From TMED69 sp036130055 (lineage in GTDB: Bacteria; Pseudomonadota; Gammaproteobacteria; Ga0077536): a DNA stretch of 35,740 nt. The notes under the pieces were generated by a model. It was not told the origin of the DNA. It searched no databases and saw only the letters and a program-made list of their open reading frames with translations. Where the stretch lies: positions 1 through 35,740 of the forward strand of contig JAYYOR010000016.1 of NCBI GenBank assembly GCA_036130055.1. The letters are read 5' to 3'. A program made the translations under genes and the position numbers. Positions 33,474-35,740 of this stretch are shown here, piece after piece. Each line of letters opens with the position of its first letter. The stretch's first letter is position 1.

Positions 33474-34643
33474 CTAATATGAGCGGGGTAAACCAAGCTC
33501 ATGTTCTGCGAGGTATGACAGTATTAAATTAGTAGAAATAGGAGCGATTTGATAAAGTCGTGTTTCTCTAAATTTTCGCTCTACGTCGTACTCCTCAGCA
33601 ACAGCAAAGCCGCCATGAGCCTGCATACAAATTTCAGCTGCTGACCATGAAGCTTCAGATGAGAGTAGCTTTGCCATATTTGCATAGGTACCGCTTGTAT
33701 CACCTTCTTCATAATAGTAACAGGCTTTATCAAGTATCGCTTCCGCTGCTTCGGTCTCTGCGAAGGCTCTTGCTATCGGGAATTGTATCCCTTGATTTTG
33801 CCCGATTGGTCTTCCAAAGACTTCTCTTTCTTTTGAGTATTGAGTTGCTTTTTCTATAAACCATCTAGCATCTCCGATGCACTCCGCCGCTATCAGTATT
33901 CTTTCCGCGTTCATTCCCGATAATATATATTTAAAACCTTTCCCCTCTTCACCGACGAGAGCTGAGTCTGGTATTGGCACATTATCAAAGAATATCTGGG
34001 TAGTAGAGTGATTGAGCATGGTACGGATTGGCTGAATAGTCATTCCGTTCTGCTTCGCGTCATTCATGTCAACTAAAAATACAGATAAGCCTTGAGATTT
34101 TTTGCTAACTTTCTCCTTTGGCGTTGTCCTTGCCAACAATACCATGAGGTCTGAATGTTCTGCTCGCGAAGTCCAAATTTTTTGGCCATTTATTAGATAA
34201 CCATCGTCAGTTTTTGTTGCGGTTGTGGTTAAACTAGTGGTGTCTGTACCAGCTGTGGGCTCTGTGACTCCAAAGGCCTGAAGCCTGAGTTCTCCCGACG
34301 CAATCCTAGGCAGATATTCCGCTTTTTGTTTATCGCTTCCATGACGTAGCACTGTTCCCATCGTGTACATTTGAGCATGACAGGCTGATGCGTTCGCTCC
34401 GAATTCGTGGATGGCCTTGAGAATCTCGGAACCTATGGAAATTGATAGTCCGCTTCCTCCATATTCCTCTGGGATGAGGCTAGCCAGCAAACCGAGTTCT
34501 GTTAGTTTACTGACGAATTCCGTAGGATACTCGCGTTCTCTGTCTTTTTCACGCCAATATTCTCCATCAAATTCTTCGCATACTTTTTTAACGGTGTCTC
34601 TGACTTGGCTGATTACTTCGTCGTTTTCAGATTTCATTAACAT
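33474..34643 (-). CDS. Acyl-CoA dehydrogenase
   Basis: 389 residues, normal length, with the N-terminal helical, middle beta and C-terminal helical domains. LQAFGVTEPTAGTDTTSL (121-138) and INGQKIWTSRAEHSDLMVL (151-169) are the FAD/substrate signatures; REVFGRPIG and CMQAHGGFAVAEEYDVERKFRE follow. The canonical base position (QI.EGT in MCAD) reads QIAPIST, with Pro368 in place of Glu. Glu247 in MNAERILIAA falls where isovaleryl-CoA and long-chain enzymes carry their base. This suggests an IVD/LCAD-like site and a branched or long substrate. AGGAAAT precedes the ATG. Cotranscribed with CaiB/BaiF and MaoC genes. Confidence 0.93.
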   Translation of the reverse strand: MLMKSENDEVISQVRDTVKKVCEEFDGEYWREKDREREYPTEFVSKLTELGLLASLIPEEYGGSGLSISIGSEILKAIHEFGANASACHAQMYTMGTVLRHGSDKQKAEYLPRIASGELRLQAFGVTEPTAGTDTTSLTTTATKTDDGYLINGQKIWTSRAEHSDLMVLLARTTPKEKVSKKSQGLSVFLVDMNDAKQNGMTIQPIRTMLNHSTTQIFFDNVPIPDSALVGEEGKGFKYILSGMNAERILIAAECIGDARWFIEKATQYSKEREVFGRPIGQNQGIQFPIARAFAETEAAEAILDKACYYYEEGDTSGTYANMAKLLSSEASWSAAEICMQAHGGFAVAEEYDVERKFRETRLYQIAPISTNLILSYLAEHELGLPRSY

Positions 34644-34733
34644 AATATTTCCTGATAAATCGTTAGGTTGAAGTTAGGGAGGTATTTCCTTAAAAAGTGA
34701 TTTTGGTTTTCATAAATCTCACTGTTAATATGT

Positions 34734-35582
34734 TTAACGCTGTGCCATGATTTTATCTAAAACCGGATAAAGGTAACTGTTAAAGAGTTCAGGATTCTCA
34801 CTCATTGGAAAGTGTCCAATTTCTTCCATAATGATGCATTCTGAATTTTTTGTCTTTTTCGCTGTTTCCTCTGTCATTTCCGGAGTGCATGCAAAATCAT
34901 ATACGCCTGTCATGTAATAAATGGGCACATCTCCGGACAATTTCTCTGTTTTTCCGCGGAAATCATGATCCTTGCTGTAGAAATACAAATCACCTTTGAA
35001 GATGCCAGGGCCGCCTTGTGCGTAATACCACCAGGTTTCCCAACGGTATTTGTCCGGGCTTTGTGGCGCCATTAATCCAAATACTGAGGTAGCAGCAGTC
35101 TCTCCACCATGGATATGAGAGTGACGTAAATAATCTATATGCCATCCGGGCGAGTACTCGCATGCCTCTATAGCTATTAAAGAACTAACCTGATTTGCGT
35201 AGTTTTCCGCAATATGAAGACAAATATTTCCTCCCATCGAACTACCCATAATGACTGGTTTGTCTAAACCAAGTTCCTTGCAGAAGGCCATGACTATTCC
35301 GCTGTAAAATTTTGCAGTTAATTTATATTCTTCTTCTTCTTTATAGTAGTCATATGGTGGAATTGATTTTCCATGTCGGGGAATGTCAATAGCAATGACC
35401 CGAAAATTTTTGTTAATTGCGGGATCACAAAGTTGATGACGCCATTCTCTTGAATCTGTTCCTGCCGTGTGTAGGCAAACCATTGGAATTCCTTCTCCTG
35501 CTTCCTCGAAGAAAATACGGTATTCTTCTCCATCGAAGGGAACCCATATATATTTACCTGTGATTGGTTCTATCTTTGCCAT
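34734..35582 (-). CDS. Alpha/beta hydrolase fold protein
   Basis: 282 residues. The nucleophile is Ser115 in MGSSMGGN, the acid probably Asp229 in TGVYDFACTPE and the base His257 in EEIGHFPMSENPE. The HTAGTDSREWRHQL segment (38-51) forms the oxyanion-side loop, and IAIDIPRHGKS is the usual strand-4 motif. No signal peptide. I chose ATG 35582 because GAGGAG lies 7 nt upstream; the longer frame to 35624 would overlap the preceding gene. A cap of ~60 residues (RWETWWYYAQGGPG) is aromatic-rich, suggesting a hydrophobic substrate such as a C-C or ester bond. First complete gene of the catabolic operon, 90 bp before the dehydrogenase gene. Confidence 0.88.
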   Translation of the reverse strand: MAKIEPITGKYIWVPFDGEEYRIFFEEAGEGIPMVCLHTAGTDSREWRHQLCDPAINKNFRVIAIDIPRHGKSIPPYDYYKEEEEYKLTAKFYSGIVMAFCKELGLDKPVIMGSSMGGNICLHIAENYANQVSSLIAIEACEYSPGWHIDYLRHSHIHGGETAATSVFGLMAPQSPDKYRWETWWYYAQGGPGIFKGDLYFYSKDHDFRGKTEKLSGDVPIYYMTGVYDFACTPEMTEETAKKTKNSECIIMEEIGHFPMSENPELFNSYLYPVLDKIMAQR

Positions 35583-35601
35583 TTTTTTCTCCTCAAATTC
35601 T

Positions 35602-35740
35602 CTAAATTTCGCGCATTCTATCAAGAGCCCACATCAGCGCCCGCATATTTTGCCAAAGTAGCATTTGGTCGCCTTCGAGGGTAACCCTGCCATGAAGTGG
35701 ATGGGCCATTGCCCAAAGGTCGTTATACATTGGAGGAGGG
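35602..35740 (-). CDS. C-terminal end of an unrecognised protein (runs off the right edge)
   Basis: Frame open from the window edge to TAG at 35604-35602, giving the last 45 residues: PPPMYNDLWAMAHPLHGRV, then TLEGDQMLLWQNMRAL and MWALDRMREI. It is Trp/Met-rich with an amphipathic C-terminal helix, and no family is recognised. It lies 19 bp upstream of the alpha/beta hydrolase start, so it is very probably in the same operon and in the same pathway. The Met at 35730 is not convincing as a start. Confidence 0.6.
   Translation of the reverse strand, partial: PPPMYNDLWAMAHPLHGRVTLEGDQMLLWQNMRALMWALDRMREI

Noticed and set aside
1..35740. Mobile elements, phage genes, CRISPR arrays, tRNA or rRNA genes
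   Set aside because: No transposase, integrase, direct-repeat array or recognisable RNA gene was seen in the coding or intergenic sequence.

Overview
The window is a gene-dense, AT-rich stretch of bacterial chromosome. Gene content (sohB, prc, rnd, bioA, msrA, a LolC/LolE-type permease, DUF1302/DUF1329 genes) points to a Gammaproteobacterium. The low GC (judged by eye), tight packing and emphasis on acyl-CoA metabolism suggest an uncultured marine lineage, but that placement is inference. I recognised no rRNA, tRNA, CRISPR array, insertion sequence or prophage. Genes run off both ends.

Left part (1-11432), mostly housekeeping: the tail of a DUF192 protein; an IalB-family periplasmic protein whose frame is broken at an A10 tract; a TrmO-family protein coupled to a small membrane protein; a histone-deacetylase-like amidohydrolase; a minus-strand run of SDR, TauE/SafE permease and SohB; a LolC/LolE-type permease without its ATPase; MsrA; an enoyl-CoA hydratase homologue; tail-specific protease Prc; and RNase D.

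Middle (11438-19532): a tight, overlapping minus-strand operon of bioA, a conserved hypothetical gene, a family 2 glycosyltransferase, a nucleoside phosphorylase/nucleosidase-fold protein and a spore-photoproduct-lyase-like radical SAM enzyme. Then come a fatty-acyl-CoA ligase of the DmdB-like type, APS kinase CysC and a thiolase.

Right part (19597-35740), the most interesting: a YCF48-type beta-propeller, a flavin reductase, an RND/MMPL exporter, a DUF1302 outer-membrane-type protein, a HEAT-like repeat periplasmic protein and a DUF1329 (LolA-like) periplasmic protein. These could form an inner-membrane, periplasm and outer-membrane route for a hydrophobic molecule. They are followed by an HSL-type hydrolase and an SDR and, on the opposite strand, by an operon of alpha/beta hydrolase, acyl-CoA dehydrogenase, CaiB/BaiF CoA-transferase and a 340-residue MaoC-type hydratase. 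My working model is uptake or export of a hydrophobic ester or lipid, cleavage to an acid, CoA activation and beta-oxidation-like breakdown ending in the thiolase. The parts are seen in the sequence; the joint function is inference.
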